IMG/VR virus record: IMGVR_UViG_3300023112_000057
Coordinates: 1 to 34,151 of that record
Length of the DNA stretch: 34,151 nucleotides
Reading direction: 5' to 3' (one strand)
Source: a virus
The notes beneath the pieces are model-generated. The model was given only the letters and a program-made list of their open reading frames with translations. It did not search any database and was not told the DNA's origin. Shown here piece after piece: positions 1-9,760 of this stretch. The first letter of the stretch is position 1. Every line of letters begins with the position of its first letter. Made by a program: the position numbers and the translations under genes.

Positions 1-3000
1 AAAAATATTCTCCAACTGTAATTCCATTTTCCAAAAGCATTATAGAAAAAGGATTAACATCGTTTTCTATTGAATATCTAATATACCATAATGCGTCTTT
101 TACAGAATCCAATTTACCTTCTTTGTATAATTGAAGTACTTTTTCGTAAAACTCATTAGCTTGATCTTGCTTTAAGCTTGAAGACATGTTTTCGTCTATA
201 CTTCTCAGTAATCCTCCTTGAGCCGCAGAAGGTTCAATTACTTCTGTAAAAACCTGCTCTACATTTCCGTTTTTTGCCGCGTTCATTATCAACCTACCAA
301 TGCCTACAACTGGGCTAGTATGCTCTTCAGTGACTTCTTCGTTTGTTATTATTTTAAGAGAAACAGGATCTACTGTAGCGAACTTTAAAGGTATTAAATA
401 TCTCAATGGATGGTTTTGATCTCTTGATCCATCTTTAAAAAATTGATCGAAAACGTAACCTTTATTTTCATTACCTTTTATACTTAAAAAAGCTTCAATA
501 TCTAATGCTATATCTTTAAGCAAACCTATTCTAGCTTTATTATCTGCTTTTAAAGTAGGTATAGCGTTGTTTATTGTTTTTGCTGATTGAAATCTAGACT
601 TAGAATAACCTAGTCTAGTTATAGGTTTTTTAACGCCTTTAAAACCTGGCACGTACTCGTCAAAAATAGAAACTTCACCGTAAGTGTGCGTTTGCTTCGT
701 TCCAGTATAGCCTTGTCTAAGATAAGGACCGTGTTGTGGGTATTTAGATAAAAAATCATTAACAATAGATGTAAACCCTTGCATTTCTTTAGAGTCTAAG
801 TCTGTTACTTTTATTTTAACTTCTTTTCCTCTTGAAGTTGTTCTGGTAGTTATTTTTTTTACAAGCTCAACGACGAATGGAGTAGAACTTATATCTTTAG
901 CTTTAGCAAGGTCAAATCTCTTGCTAGCCATTGACTTTGGCTCGCTAATTGCTTCAGGTTTAGTTGACACAATAAATGTGTCATTTTTAAAACCATAGCT
1001 ACCATTGAGTTTATCAGCTAACACTTGACTTAGAGTTTTATATAATCTAATTCTACTAGGCTCTTTAGCTGTAAAAACAACACCTTCTATTTTTGGATTA
1101 GCTTTTAAGTAATCTACAACACCGTTCATAGTAGTGGTAAACACCTCAAAAGCATTACCTTTACCTGTTATACCTTTTCCAAGCTCAGTATCTCCAAATT
1201 CTAGGTGATAAAAGTTCTCAGAACTTTCGATTGGATCTCCTTCCGCATCTTCAAGTATATCTAAATCCTTAGCTATATCCTCTATATCTTGATAGGTTTG
1301 ACCTTCGTCAAATTCCATGAAAGCGGTTTCTTCTAAAGTTGTTTTATAAGTTCTATCGCCTATTTTGAAAGAAGCTACTAAAGCTTCATCTGTTTGCTCC
1401 CAGTTTAGCTTTTGTGTTCTTTTGCTAGCCATAGCTTTATTCTTGCCGGCCGCAACATCTTGCTTAGCTTCTAAACTTAAATCTGTGTCAGATCTTACAA
1501 TTTCATTTGTAACTAGCTTACCGTACAAGCTAGCAATACCTTTTAAAGCTTGAGCTTGTGGTGATCTAGCATCAAATCCTTCGGCTTTCTTGCCTTCAAC
1601 AATTCCAAACACTTCTAAGAAATCAGCTTTACTAATTCCTTTGTTTAGTTTAAACGGAGCAAGTCCAGCGCCTTTACCTAATCTAGCTTGTTTAGTATAA
1701 AAAGCATTAAGCAAACCTTTTGGCACGCCAGTAGACGTACCTAAGAGCTTATCTGTTGCAGCTTCTACTACTGCCCCTTCAGGTAATATCTTCAATAGTT
1801 TATCTGCGTTTTTATTGACAAATTGCTGAATAGCTGTAGCGTCGCCTTTTGATAGATTAGCCGTTGGACTAGTTAGTTTTTTAACTGGTATACCAATTTC
1901 TTGTGCAATAATTTCAGGAGCTAAATCACCAAGTTTTTTAAATGTTAGATTTTTAGGATCGATGCCTTTAATCTTCTCTTGTACTTGCTCTTTAATTTTA
2001 GTTACAGCTTCGTTAGAAATAAACGAGCTTGGCTTTATTTTTCTAGTAACAGGTTTAGCAGCAACTTCAGTTGTCACTTCTTCTGCCATAACTCCTTTAG
2101 CCTCTGTAACATCACTAGTAAACTCTTCACCTAAAACTCTTTGAGAGGCTTCAATAGCTCTAGCTGGTAAAAACTTATTTATATAAGCGGCTAATGGCAC
2201 ACCTGATTCAGGTTTGTATTCTCTAATTAAATCGAATATACCACGCTTACCTGTTTCAATTTCATCAGTTAATAACTGACGGTCAAAATTAGGAGCGTCT
2301 CTTCTTTTCTCTACTATTCTATTTACTATAGGCTTAAATTGATCTATAATATCAAAAGCTCCAGCTTCACCCTGCGTATCGTATATTTCTTGCACCTTGG
2401 TAGATGCTTGTACGCCTGTGTCTTTTTTACTTTCTTTAGCTACTATGTTTTCAACCTCTGCAGTGTTATCAACCATTGCTTCGTTAAGAGTTTTTACGGC
2501 TTTACCACCTTTTTTTCTACCGTCAATTTTCACATCTCCAGTAACTAACTCGCCCTTAGCTCCCTCTTTAGCTGTTCTAACTTGATCTTCAGTAAGTTTA
2601 CCACCTGACTGTATAGTGTCGTTGAAATCTTTAATAAAGTTAAAAGCATCTAAACCGGTGTCAAATGTTATACCTAGTTTTTGTTGGTTTTTTGGGTCTT
2701 TAAACAAGCTAGAAATCTGTTTACCTATAGACTTCCAAAAACCATCTTGCTTCTTGTTGTATACAATGTCTCCATCAGTAAGAGACTCACTTAGTAAAGG
2801 AATAACTTCTTCCCATGTGTTTTCTGCAGAGTAATTTTCATCGACTAAGTACTCATTAAATCTAGTCATGAAATTAAACCCACCTGTTATATCAGGGTTG
2901 TTAACTATTTCGTTAACTAACGCTTGGCCAAACTTAATCGCAGCGTCTGGATTTGTTTGAAACGTTTGAAGGAAAAAATGATGCAAAAGCTCATGTTGAT

Positions 3001-5959
3001 CCGTAGTGTACTTAAAGTCTTCTGCTTGCGCTTGGTCGTTTATTAATATTATTTTCTTACCATCTAAAACCAAAGCTTGACCATAACCGGTAGATTCTAA
3101 AACGCTACCTCCTTGTTCTTTTATTTCTTTTACTCTTTCATCTATTTTAGCTTGGTCACTAAAAGTTTCTAGTGTACTTTCTATTTGATCAGATATATTT
3201 TTAGCACCTGCTCTTGACTTAGATTCTGCTATTTTAGTTTTATTAATTTCAATTATTTGCTCATCTACTTTTGCTATTTTTTCATTTATAGGTCCGTGAA
3301 AAGATGAATCTACATTTTCTTTTTCTTTTAATAGCTCTGTTTTCTTCATCAATAAATCAACCTCTACCCCTGTTACGTCACCTGGAGCTTTACTCATGGC
3401 TTTAGATACATTAAAAGCAAGCTGCTGCGCTTTTATTATTTGCGCTATTGTTTCAGGATTGCTGCTTGATTTTTTCATTGTATCAAGATACAGCATAGTA
3501 GAATTTATGTTCTTATGTATCTGATTGTATATTAAAGTTTTTTGATTATTGAATGTTTTAACTGCTCCAATAGACCCCATGCCTCCACTAAGCATTAGTG
3601 TTCCTGCCACTAGCTCTATCTGTGAATTTAAAAATTCTGAAGACTTAGGTAAAGCTAAACCGAAAGAAGCGTCAGTAACTATATTCATAGCCGCGTTTAT
3701 TTCTTCTTCACCAAGTTCTTTTAATATATTAACTGTAAACTCTTTTCCAGCTGCTTTAAAACCTTCTTTAGTTGCTATGTTTTTTAATTTACCTGAGAAT
3801 ATGTCTTTTATTTTTTTACCGCCAACTCCTCTTAAAAACCGAGCGTCTGGCATTATAGTCTGCACTAAACCTTCCGTCAAAGAAACAGCACTGGCGTAAG
3901 CGAGACCACTTCCACCAAATAAACCTTTAGCCTCAGCTTCTTTAACGTTGTCCATTAAAGTTGCTCTAAAAGTGGCGTCTGCCATCAATATACTATCCTT
4001 TAATTTACTAGAAACAGGTGATAACACTTTAGACTTAGACCCAAGTCCAGTAATTGTTTTACCTATTCCCTTTTGAAAGGATGTAACATTACCTTTTCTA
4101 ACTTCATTCATTAAGTGTAAAGTAAAAGGAAGCATTTGACCGCCAAGTTTTAGATAATTCCTAGCGCCAGCGTCAGTATTGAAACCACCTTCTTCAGTTG
4201 TGATTTTAAATTTTTCGTCTTCAGACTTGGGTACTAAACTATAGTCTGTGAAATTGTACACCGTATCTCTCCAAGCGTCATAAACCGAATATTCTTCTTC
4301 GTCTGTAAAAAGATCTCCAAATCCAGCCATTACTGCTGCAGGAAAACCAACAGAAGCTTTTTTAGCTAAACCATATAGTCCACCAATAATCTCCCCACCT
4401 ACAATGTCCATTGCGCCATTCCAGAAACCATCTCCTGAAAAGCTTTCTCTGTAAGCTTCAACCTCATCAGATAATTTAAAATTATTTCCCAAAGTTTCTC
4501 TAGAAAAACTCATGTTTAAATCCCCTTCAATACTGCTTTTAGTCGCGGCTATATTAGACAATTCTTTCTTATAAAAACCAAGCTTTTCGTTTCTTATTTT
4601 AGAAGTTTCTGTGTAAGTTGAAACTAAGGAATTATAGTTTTGCACCTGCTCAGGAGTGTTTAATCCAGAATCCTTTAGAGCTGTCATTTGAGAATTTATA
4701 GTGTCTAAATCAGAGTCTAATTGAATAATATCCTCATCGTATTTTAGTTTAACATTTTCAAATTGAGAACTTAAAAATTTAGACTTTCTTTTTATTACAG
4801 GTATTTTAAATTTATTTATTAAATCTTCTTTTTCTTGTAAAGTAAAAGTTCCTTTAGCTAGTTTTTGTAAAGATCTTTTATCTAAAGAATTTACTATGTT
4901 TAACTCTATCTCATCGTTTATTTCTATAGTTTCACTAGGTTCACTAAAGTCTACACCGAAACCTTTTAAAGCAGAGTTTATATAGTTTGTAACATCTCCA
5001 AAGCCACCACCTGTACTAGCATTGTTTCCAGTGTCTTTTCTAAGCTCTTCAAGAGCCTTTGACTGAGTATCTGTTAAACCATCTAACTCTTTAATTAACT
5101 CTATTTCCTTAGCGTTATTTTCATCAAAATTAGCTAGCTCTTTAGCTATAAATTGATCTCTAGATGCTTGATCTTCAAAGTTATTATTAGCAAATCTAAT
5201 TGACTTAGATTCTAGGTCAACTCTTTGTTGTTCTATTTCTTTTAGCTTATTTTTTTGAGCAGTGTAATACGTGAGCTCAGGGCTTTGCTCTATATCTTCT
5301 TCTATAACGTTACCAACATATTCTGACATTGGCGGTGCGTAGGTTTGAGTTTCCCACAAAACGCCTTCCTCTTGATTCACACCTAAATCTATAGGTTGAT
5401 TTCTAGCTTCTTGAAGCTCTTCTTTAGTTATATCATCTCTATGACCCAACTCCAATTGAACTGCTGCTAAGTTTATTTGAGCATCTTGAGATCCATTGTT
5501 TTCACTTAGATCTAACCAATTATCAGTTTCTTGCTTTTTAGTATAGTACTTTATTTTATTATCGTCACTTACCTCCCATTTATAATCGTAGTTATCAGCA
5601 GAGTAAGTTTCATTTTCCTTAACTACACTGTTTAACTTAGCTGTTTGGTCTTTGTATTGTTTTTGTGATTTTCTAGCTTGATCCATTTCTTTATCAGTCA
5701 TGCCAGGACCAAAAAATCTAGGTTCTTGAGATACTGATTCTCCACTTCCAGAACTTAAACTCTCGGATGCTCCCGGGGTTGTTGCTGCAGTCGCATCCTT
5801 TTCCACAACAACTTCTGTCTTTACTTCTTCAACAGGTGCTTCAGTCACCTTAGTGTCTTCTAGACCTATAGTTTTTTTAAACTCTTTAGTTTTAGCTATA
5901 ATTTCATCCCGAGATAACCCAGTGTCTTGTAAAGAAGTTATGTATTCTATTAATGTCAT
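1..5959 (-). CDS. Giant polyvalent virion (ejection-type) protein, 3' end outside window
   Basis: An open frame runs from the ATG at 5959 to the left edge without a stop, giving at least 1986 residues. I recognise it as a phage large polyvalent protein, probably packed in the virion and ejected with DNA; this is inferred from size, mosaic make-up and position after internal virion genes. The N-terminal 550 residues are charged and coiled-coil rich. Hydrophobic Gly/Ala-rich stretches follow at about residues 550-600 and 790-810. A zinc-protease motif HELLH is at residues 989-993. A sigma-70 region 2-like stretch lies at about 1193-1275. A possible GNAT-type acyltransferase fold is at about 1510-1665, flanked by two MASKR motifs (1510 and 1677). 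The preceding gene stops 10 bases upstream. None of the enzymatic assignments is certain; the polyvalent architecture is the firm part. Confidence 0.8.
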   Translation of the reverse strand, partial: MTLIEYITSLQDTGLSRDEIIAKTKEFKKTIGLEDTKVTEAPVEEVKTEVVVEKDATAATTPGASESLSSGSGESVSQEPRFFGPGMTDKEMDQARKSQKQYKDQTAKLNSVVKENETYSADNYDYKWEVSDDNKIKYYTKKQETDNWLDLSENNGSQDAQINLAAVQLELGHRDDITKEELQEARNQPIDLGVNQEEGVLWETQTYAPPMSEYVGNVIEEDIEQSPELTYYTAQKNKLKEIEQQRVDLESKSIRFANNNFEDQASRDQFIAKELANFDENNAKEIELIKELDGLTDTQSKALEELRKDTGNNASTGGGFGDVTNYINSALKGFGVDFSEPSETIEINDEIELNIVNSLDKRSLQKLAKGTFTLQEKEDLINKFKIPVIKRKSKFLSSQFENVKLKYDEDIIQLDSDLDTINSQMTALKDSGLNTPEQVQNYNSLVSTYTETSKIRNEKLGFYKKELSNIAATKSSIEGDLNMSFSRETLGNNFKLSDEVEAYRESFSGDGFWNGAMDIVGGEIIGGLYGLAKKASVGFPAAVMAGFGDLFTDEEEYSVYDAWRDTVYNFTDYSLVPKSEDEKFKITTEEGGFNTDAGARNYLKLGGQMLPFTLHLMNEVRKGNVTSFQKGIGKTITGLGSKSKVLSPVSSKLKDSILMADATFRATLMDNVKEAEAKGLFGGSGLAYASAVSLTEGLVQTIMPDARFLRGVGGKKIKDIFSGKLKNIATKEGFKAAGKEFTVNILKELGEEEINAAMNIVTDASFGLALPKSSEFLNSQIELVAGTLMLSGGMGSIGAVKTFNNQKTLIYNQIHKNINSTMLYLDTMKKSSSNPETIAQIIKAQQLAFNVSKAMSKAPGDVTGVEVDLLMKKTELLKEKENVDSSFHGPINEKIAKVDEQIIEINKTKIAESKSRAGAKNISDQIESTLETFSDQAKIDERVKEIKEQGGSVLESTGYGQALVLDGKKIILINDQAQAEDFKYTTDQHELLHHFFLQTFQTNPDAAIKFGQALVNEIVNNPDITGGFNFMTRFNEYLVDENYSAENTWEEVIPLLSESLTDGDIVYNKKQDGFWKSIGKQISSLFKDPKNQQKLGITFDTGLDAFNFIKDFNDTIQSGGKLTEDQVRTAKEGAKGELVTGDVKIDGRKKGGKAVKTLNEAMVDNTAEVENIVAKESKKDTGVQASTKVQEIYDTQGEAGAFDIIDQFKPIVNRIVEKRRDAPNFDRQLLTDEIETGKRGIFDLIREYKPESGVPLAAYINKFLPARAIEASQRVLGEEFTSDVTEAKGVMAEEVTTEVAAKPVTRKIKPSSFISNEAVTKIKEQVQEKIKGIDPKNLTFKKLGDLAPEIIAQEIGIPVKKLTSPTANLSKGDATAIQQFVNKNADKLLKILPEGAVVEAATDKLLGTSTGVPKGLLNAFYTKQARLGKGAGLAPFKLNKGISKADFLEVFGIVEGKKAEGFDARSPQAQALKGIASLYGKLVTNEIVRSDTDLSLEAKQDVAAGKNKAMASKRTQKLNWEQTDEALVASFKIGDRTYKTTLEETAFMEFDEGQTYQDIEDIAKDLDILEDAEGDPIESSENFYHLEFGDTELGKGITGKGNAFEVFTTTMNGVVDYLKANPKIEGVVFTAKEPSRIRLYKTLSQVLADKLNGSYGFKNDTFIVSTKPEAISEPKSMASKRFDLAKAKDISSTPFVVELVKKITTRTTSRGKEVKIKVTDLDSKEMQGFTSIVNDFLSKYPQHGPYLRQGYTGTKQTHTYGEVSIFDEYVPGFKGVKKPITRLGYSKSRFQSAKTINNAIPTLKADNKARIGLLKDIALDIEAFLSIKGNENKGYVFDQFFKDGSRDQNHPLRYLIPLKFATVDPVSLKIITNEEVTEEHTSPVVGIGRLIMNAAKNGNVEQVFTEVIEPSAAQGGLLRSIDENMSSSLKQDQANEFYEKVLQLYKEGKLDSVKDALWYIRYSIENDVNPFSIMLLENGITVGEYF

Positions 5960-5969
5960 TTAATTAAAT

Positions 5970-7067
5970 TTATAGGTTATTATCGTCAATAAACTTTTGA
6001 GCCTTAGCTTGCTTAGCTTCGGCTAAATCAAATACAGCTGCATCTTCTGGAACTGTAGGAAATTGATTTGTAATAAATTGTTTTAGATAATTATTCATGA
6101 AGTATTCTTTATATTTCTTTTCAAATAAAACTTTCTTATCTTGGGCTAAAGGTAAATCTTCAATGTAAGACCAACTAGAGTCTCCAGCATTAGCGTCTTG
6201 GACCATTTGAGCGTCCTCTTCAGCACTTGTACCTTTAGATATATAAACATTCCAAGCAGCAATTACGTCTTGCTCAGAGCTCATTAAACCAGCTATCTCA
6301 GCGTTTATAAAAGGAGCCGTTTTCTTTTCTATTTTATCTAAATCGTATTTTAAAGTATTTCTACCTTTACCTCCGCCGATGTCAATTATTGCATAGTCAA
6401 AAGATCCGTCTGGATTCTTTAAAACAAACTCTTCTTGAATTTTAGCTCCTGCTCCTAGCTCTCCATTTTCCATAACAGCATCTGCAGCAAAAATACCTAC
6501 AGCTGTTAATAAAGATAACATGTCACTTGGTATTGTAGGTGTAGATCCTACTAATGATGTTTGCGCTAGATTTAAAGCATTTAAAGCTGTGTTGTTTATA
6601 ATAAATGGCTCTTCAAATAAAGGACCTACAAAAACTAATTGTTGTGCTCCACCTGGTAATAAATCCAAGTAAACATTGTAACCATCTGTTTTAGAAAACC
6701 CAGGTCTAGCATTTAATATGCTATTAGCTACGGTGTATTTAAAATCATTGTTAGGATCAAACGTTGGATCTTCTGTCACTGAAAGCTCAGACATAATTGT
6801 AGCTAAAAAATCTAATGATATTTGAGGTGCGTCTGTTAGATGTTTTAACTCAGCAAGTTCTAAAGCACAATTCTCTGATTGACATTCATTGTTTTCTATA
6901 GCTAGTTTTATTTTAGCATATATCTTACCCGTGTTTCTATAAGCGTTGTCTAGTAATTGAAAATTATAATCACTGGTGTTAGCTGTAAAACCTTTATTAT
7001 ACGCAATAGAATCACTTTGATTAAATTGTTGTATAAAAAGATTTTGAAGTATGTTATTGTTTTCCAT
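5970..7067 (-). CDS. Probable minor virion protein, unknown function
   Basis: The product is 365 residues. I do not recognise a named domain. It has no signal peptide. Its middle third (about residues 130-200) is hydrophobic and Ala/Leu-rich, followed by a Gly-rich turn region containing IDIGGGKGRN. The C-terminal 80 residues are helical and charged. It lies between a probable internal virion protein (6 bases upstream) and the giant ejection-type protein, so a structural or cargo role is likely. The 365-aa length and the absence of catalytic motifs argue against an enzyme. The function is inferred from position only. Confidence 0.6.
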   Translation of the reverse strand: MENNNILQNLFIQQFNQSDSIAYNKGFTANTSDYNFQLLDNAYRNTGKIYAKIKLAIENNECQSENCALELAELKHLTDAPQISLDFLATIMSELSVTEDPTFDPNNDFKYTVANSILNARPGFSKTDGYNVYLDLLPGGAQQLVFVGPLFEEPFIINNTALNALNLAQTSLVGSTPTIPSDMLSLLTAVGIFAADAVMENGELGAGAKIQEEFVLKNPDGSFDYAIIDIGGGKGRNTLKYDLDKIEKKTAPFINAEIAGLMSSEQDVIAAWNVYISKGTSAEEDAQMVQDANAGDSSWSYIEDLPLAQDKKVLFEKKYKEYFMNNYLKQFITNQFPTVPEDAAVFDLAEAKQAKAQKFIDDNNL

Positions 7068-7073
7068 GAATTA

Positions 7074-7760
7074 TTATTGTTTAGTAAACGCTCCGCCTCC
7101 AGCCATAGAACCTCCTATGCTAGCTAAGCTACCGAACATACCGGTTATTGCTCCTGTTTGATCCGCTTGAGCTTGTGCTCTAACTTGTTCTGCCATTCCT
7201 AATTGACCAGCTACTCTATTTAATTGAGCAACCTCTCTGTTTTCAGTTTCACTATATACAAATTGTTTACCAGCAACTTCAGATTGTTGCATTCTACGCT
7301 CTTCAGCCATTTTTTGCTGTTGAACATTTGCTTCTCCTTGAGCTCTTTTGTCTTCGTTACTTTTTTCTTGCATCTCAATACTAGCTGCAACACCTTTCTT
7401 AGACTGTAAAGCAGCTTGAGCTAAAGCTGTAGCTCCACCAGCACCACCGCCGGTTTCTCTAATTGTATCTAGTGTGTTAGCTAATGATATATCAGCCTCT
7501 TCAATTTTCATCTCAGCCGCTCCTGTTGCAACTGATAGGTTAGCAAATGGATTACTTATCATACTGCTAAGACTAGTTACATCTGCATAAGGATTTATTA
7601 TCTCTTGTCTATTAGCCTCTAGCGTTTCTAGTTTCTTAGTCAAACGCCGCTTTTCTGCTTCAGCTCTTCGCTTTTCTCTTTTAGCAGCGCTAGATCCAAA
7701 AATCCCGCCTGCTATAGAAGCAACTCCTCCTATAACGCCTGCCGTTACTATTCCTGACAT
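7074..7760 (-). CDS. Probable internal virion / DNA ejection protein
   Basis: The product has 228 residues. It opens with a Gly/Ala-rich hydrophobic segment (about residues 3-24), then a strongly basic coiled coil (about 28-52) rich in K, R and E. A Gly/Ala and Gln-rich helical middle follows, and a second hydrophobic Gly-rich tail lies at about 203-223. This layout, with membrane-active ends around an Ala/Gln helical core, is that of podovirus internal core proteins such as T7 gp14 or P22 gp7, which leave the capsid and help form the channel across the host envelope. The gene overlaps the upstream cupin gene by 13 bases and precedes two larger virion genes. The role is inferred from composition and position, not from a named domain hit. 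Confidence 0.6.
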   Translation of the reverse strand: MSGIVTAGVIGGVASIAGGIFGSSAAKREKRRAEAEKRRLTKKLETLEANRQEIINPYADVTSLSSMISNPFANLSVATGAAEMKIEEADISLANTLDTIRETGGGAGGATALAQAALQSKKGVAASIEMQEKSNEDKRAQGEANVQQQKMAEERRMQQSEVAGKQFVYSETENREVAQLNRVAGQLGMAEQVRAQAQADQTGAITGMFGSLASIGGSMAGGGAFTKQ

Positions 7761-8209
7761 ACTTTTTCTTTATTTACATACTCTTCTATAGTAAAAGAAT
7801 ATAAGTTTTTTTCTATTGTATCTAAGTTTTGATCGTTAGATGGGTTTTTGTGTACGTTTATAAATACACAGTCTTCTATACATGTTATAAGTCTTTTAGC
7901 GCCTTTTATAGACTTTTCAAAACAAGGTGCTATATGTTCCACCGTTTCTCCATCTGTTGTTACTTGTATTCTGCCAGTCATTAAAAACCAAAAATGATCC
8001 GTATGATGCATAGCGCTTACAACAAATGTTCCAGCTTTCATTTTCATTTCTCTCATATACAATTGATCTGAAAAGTTGTGCTTTATAGGAAAGTCTTCGT
8101 TATCTACAAGAATTTTTCCATCACCATGTATGAAATCTTTATCATTGTTAGCTATTAAAACCTCTTGCAATGTTTCTAGCTTTCTAGTAAAGTTGCTTAG
8201 CTTGTTCAT
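7748..8209 (-). CDS. Cupin-fold protein
   Basis: The product has 153 residues. Residues 56-125 follow the cupin pattern: a glycine strand turn (KAGTF), a His cluster MHHTDH (H68, H69, H72) where the first metal-binding motif is expected, a turn MTGRIQV, then VEHIAP and a closing strand VFINVHKNPSN with H120. Cupins are small beta barrels that bind metals or sugars. Many marine phages carry such a protein among structural genes, with unproven function. The start codon overlaps the stop of the upstream stabilization gene (TAATG), suggesting translational coupling and a virion-related job. Some canonical cupin ligands are not obvious (no clear Glu after the His pair), so catalytic activity is uncertain. 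Confidence 0.65.
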   Translation of the reverse strand: MNKLSNFTRKLETLQEVLIANNDKDFIHGDGKILVDNEDFPIKHNFSDQLYMREMKMKAGTFVVSAMHHTDHFWFLMTGRIQVTTDGETVEHIAPCFEKSIKGAKRLITCIEDCVFINVHKNPSNDQNLDTIEKNLYSFTIEEYVNKEKVCQE

Positions 8210-9726
8210 TAATATCCATTGTTAATACTATAATCTGACATTACAGAGAATATTTGTTTTTCCCCACCAGGATCTGTCACGTTGTCTGTTTGAGCAACTC
8301 CTATTACAAAAAAACCTTTTACTCCACTAATAGAATCACCAAATATTACTTCACCAGCTTGAGCGGATGTGTTAGAAACTAAGTTAGCTACGTATCTATT
8401 TTCTTTCCTAGTAAAACCAGCGTAATACCTATTTAAGCTAGGATCATTTGTTCCAAGCGTAGTAAAATAGTTCGCTCTATTAACAGCTAGCCCTGTTACT
8501 GGATTTATTACATACTCACCGTTAGTATAGCTATATACGCCGTTCGTTGAGTCCGGTGTTGATTGCCAAAGATTTGTAGTAAAATTAAAATCTTTACCAG
8601 TATCGTCTGATGTGTACCTGGTTACCTCCCACCCATTGCTACCTTCGTAAGATATGTTTTTAAAGTTCTTTGAAGTAGTACTTTGAGTGTTTAAAACAAA
8701 AGTAACATTAGAAACACCAGCTACGTCGTAGAAAGATCCTCTATTAATTCTATTGTCATAGTGCTTCCATATAGCCAGCGGTCTTTCTGCTTGTCCTTGC
8801 TGGTTTAAACTGTTTTGTATAGTGTAGAAATTAGCGCCAATACTAAACGCTTTTTGAGGAGGATAAGAAAATCTACTTGTCCACCCTTTAATATCTTCGT
8901 CCCAACACAAAGTATTATAAGTGCTATTTGTGGGAACTTGACTAACGCCTGGTTGTTGTAGTGAAATAACGTATTGATCATTATGTATATCCCAAACCCC
9001 TAACACAACACCATTTCCAGAATTAGTATCTATTTCATTTAGTTTATCTCTAAAGAAATCTTTCATACCAACTCTTGATATTTCAGTTATTCCATTATTA
9101 GAAAGTCTTAATATAGAATTGTTGTTTTTGTCTGAAAAATACTTTTGGTAACCATAAACAGCAAAACTTTCAGGGTTTTTACTTATACCAAACTCTCCTG
9201 CATAAGGCTGTATAACGCCTATGGTTAAATTACTAGACGTAATACTAGAAGTTCCTTCTGCTGAATAAATGGCATCTTTATCTATTAAAGCTCTACTTAT
9301 TTTTCTTTCTTGAAATATTATTAAGTTAGAGTCTTCCGCGTAAAGCTTTTGTATAGAGCCATTAGCGGGATCAGCCGCTTTAGTTATGTCGTCAGCAGTA
9401 GAAAAAACATTTGTTCTGTTTATACCTGTTCTAGAATTGAATATACCAGAATATATCAACGCATTGCCTCTAACAGTTGAATTCGGTTCTTCTTCAACCA
9501 AGTAAGCTTTTACCCCGTAGTCTGTAGAGGTGTTATTAAAACCTCCTCTTATTCTTGATTCTTCAATAGCCCAAGAATTATCTTCACTAGTAGCGGAAAC
9601 AACTGGATAACCACCTTTGCTAGCGGGTATACCGTAGGATCCATTCCACACGGGTAACGAGTCTTTGTTTGTCTTCTTAAGAACAAAAGAGTTAAAATAT
9701 TTCACTTCTACTACCGCTCCAGCCAT
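8209..9726 (-). CDS. Stabilization-like tail protein (second of pair)
   Basis: The product has 505 residues, is rich in Asn, Ser, Thr and Tyr and is beta-strand-like throughout. It resembles the tail-stabilization/hub proteins of crAss-like podoviruses and seems to continue the architecture of the 1355-aa neighbour upstream. Visible patterns include repeated aromatic-plus-Asp turns such as WDIHNDQYVISL and CWDEDIKGWTSRF, typical of propeller-like blades. It probably sits at the head-tail junction or tail hub. The leader is A-rich, with AAGTAATA nearly repeated in tandem. The stop is shared with the cupin start. The family call is recalled from pattern; an alternative is a generic tail tubular B-type protein. 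Confidence 0.65.
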   Translation of the reverse strand: MAGAVVEVKYFNSFVLKKTNKDSLPVWNGSYGIPASKGGYPVVSATSEDNSWAIEESRIRGGFNNTSTDYGVKAYLVEEEPNSTVRGNALIYSGIFNSRTGINRTNVFSTADDITKAADPANGSIQKLYAEDSNLIIFQERKISRALIDKDAIYSAEGTSSITSSNLTIGVIQPYAGEFGISKNPESFAVYGYQKYFSDKNNNSILRLSNNGITEISRVGMKDFFRDKLNEIDTNSGNGVVLGVWDIHNDQYVISLQQPGVSQVPTNSTYNTLCWDEDIKGWTSRFSYPPQKAFSIGANFYTIQNSLNQQGQAERPLAIWKHYDNRINRGSFYDVAGVSNVTFVLNTQSTTSKNFKNISYEGSNGWEVTRYTSDDTGKDFNFTTNLWQSTPDSTNGVYSYTNGEYVINPVTGLAVNRANYFTTLGTNDPSLNRYYAGFTRKENRYVANLVSNTSAQAGEVIFGDSISGVKGFFVIGVAQTDNVTDPGGEKQIFSVMSDYSINNGY

Positions 9727-9760
9727 AATTAATTATTACTTATTACTTTATTTTTTTACG

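Noticed and set aside
3549-3899. A 116-codon plus-strand frame.
   Set aside because: It is antisense to the giant virion protein, which is open across the whole region with sensible domains.
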